Part shown: piece after piece, positions 63,470 through 64,000 of the stretch
How the letters are laid out: the number at the start of each line of letters is the position of its first letter
Position numbering within the stretch: the stretch's first letter is position 1
Translations under genes and position numbers: made by a program
Notes under the pieces: generated by a model
Told to the model about the DNA's origin: nothing
What the model saw: only the letters and a program-made list of their open reading frames with translations
Databases searched by the model: none
Assembly (NCBI GenBank): GCA_043228905.1
Contig: JBHGNT010000007.1
Coordinates: 7,812,001-7,876,000, forward strand
Direction of reading: 5' to 3'
Length of the DNA stretch: 64,000 nucleotides
Source of the DNA: Azolla caroliniana
Lineage: Eukaryota; Polypodiophyta

Positions 63470-64000
63470 CTGTCCAATGCCTCCAAAGAGCTCTCGTAGC
63501 TCATCGATTGTAACATCCAATGGGAGCCCAGTGATGTATATCCTTGCATTGTCACATCTTTCATCACAATTTTCATCGCATTGCTTCACTTTAACAGTTT
63601 CTGTGCCACCAGCAGACTTTGCATCAGCTCCATACTCCCCACCACGATTTTCAGTGTACCCAGAACCTCTCTCAGACCCATAATTTCCTCTGCTTCCCCT
63701 ATTGTCCCCACCATAATCTCCTCTGCCTCCCCTACTGTCTCCACCATAACCTCCTCTTCCCCCCTTACTCTCACCAGCAAGCTCTCCACCACCACCATAG
63801 TTTCCTCTAGGAGCCCCTGATTGACCTCCATAAACATTTCCAGATGGCGGTGCACTACCTGCATATTGATTTCTCCCACCACTGGCATAATCATAACCAC
63901 CACCAGCAGCTTGGTTGCCATAATCATTGTTTCCTTGCCGATAGTTACCACCTCCACCACCACTCTGGGCATTGTATCCATCTCCTCCATAGGAACCCCC
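63470..64000 (-). CDS. TAF15b: TAF15b-like RNA-binding protein, Gly-rich and RRM N-terminal exon (runs off window)
   Basis: Open on the minus strand from the window edge to donor GGACAG|GTAATT at 63470. A prion-like, Gly/Tyr/Arg-rich region (RGGYGGDSRGGRGDYGG, DNRGSRGNYGSERG and similar) has several RGG boxes. It is followed by CDENCDERCDNARIYITGLP, the start of the RRM with RNP2 (R-I-Y-I-T-G-L), and DELRELFGGIGQ. The N-terminus is outside the window. In Arabidopsis, TAF15b is a FET-family homologue linked to RNA processing and immunity; the same role here is inferred from similarity. Confidence 0.9.

Noticed and set aside
63586-63990. 134-codon Met/Val/Glu-rich minus-strand frame
   Set aside because: It is a shifted frame over the Gly-rich TAF15b-like exon; the correct frame ends at a proper splice donor and encodes the RRM.

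Overview
The window comes from a repeat-rich nuclear genome of a land plant. A plant vacuolar amino-acid transporter of the AVT1 type (minus strand, left edge) and a plant TAF15b-like RNA-binding protein (minus strand, right edge) are the only convincing host genes. Both have canonical GT-AG introns and both run off the window. The roughly 57 kb between them is intergenic sequence and nested retroelements. The mix of elements (tRNA-Trp-primed Ty3/gypsy elements with a Gag/Pol type I associate with non-seed plants and fungi, a chromovirus-like Gag, endonuclease-encoding LINEs) hints at a fern, lycophyte or bryophyte. I cannot place the species.

Layout from left to right. 1-4246: AVT1-like exons and promoter region. 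4247-8167: AT-rich intergenic DNA. 8168-8606: possible solo LTR with four heat-shock-like elements upstream of a minus-strand TATA box. 8720-12780: degenerate Ty1/copia element A, truncated at its 3' end. 13070-17700: remains of gypsy-type element C, whose LTR is split by a very young, Gag-only LTR element B (13207-16694; two 758-bp LTRs differing at one base). 18848-36749: an old minus-strand copia element G. Its 3' LTR is split by two gypsy-type elements, H (19077-26029, itself containing partial element D) and F (26034-31250), lying back to back and separated only by the 4-bp target site. 36750-44330: LINE fragments, a fragment resembling an N6/N4 DNA methyltransferase, a candidate solo LTR and a ~146-bp tandem repeat. 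48590-51600: copia fragment E and a chromovirus-like gag/protease remnant K. 51628-55703: copia element J, complete with LTRs and a 5-bp target duplication but lacking protease and integrase. 55704-58200: tRNA-like sequences, a second heat-shock-like promoter, minor repeats and a LINE 3' fragment. 61109-64000: TAF15b-like exons.

Elements B, C, D, F and H look like one system. All carry an 18-nt primer-binding site complementary to the 3' end of plant tRNA-Trp. Their LTRs share a U5 ending around CTAGTCCAAGACC and mostly end in CGACA, and where both ends survive they sit in 4-bp target duplications of the form RYGT. B carries only gag, D carries gag plus decayed repeats, and F retains the pol remnants, which suggests an autonomous/non-autonomous partnership. 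Two unusual shared signals are a hairpin with an exactly conserved 14-nt loop and one covarying base pair (one copy in B, three in D), and a repeated proline/glutamate-rich module that is coding in B but expands to about a dozen decayed copies in D. Functions are inferred by reading translated sequence; no database search was run.
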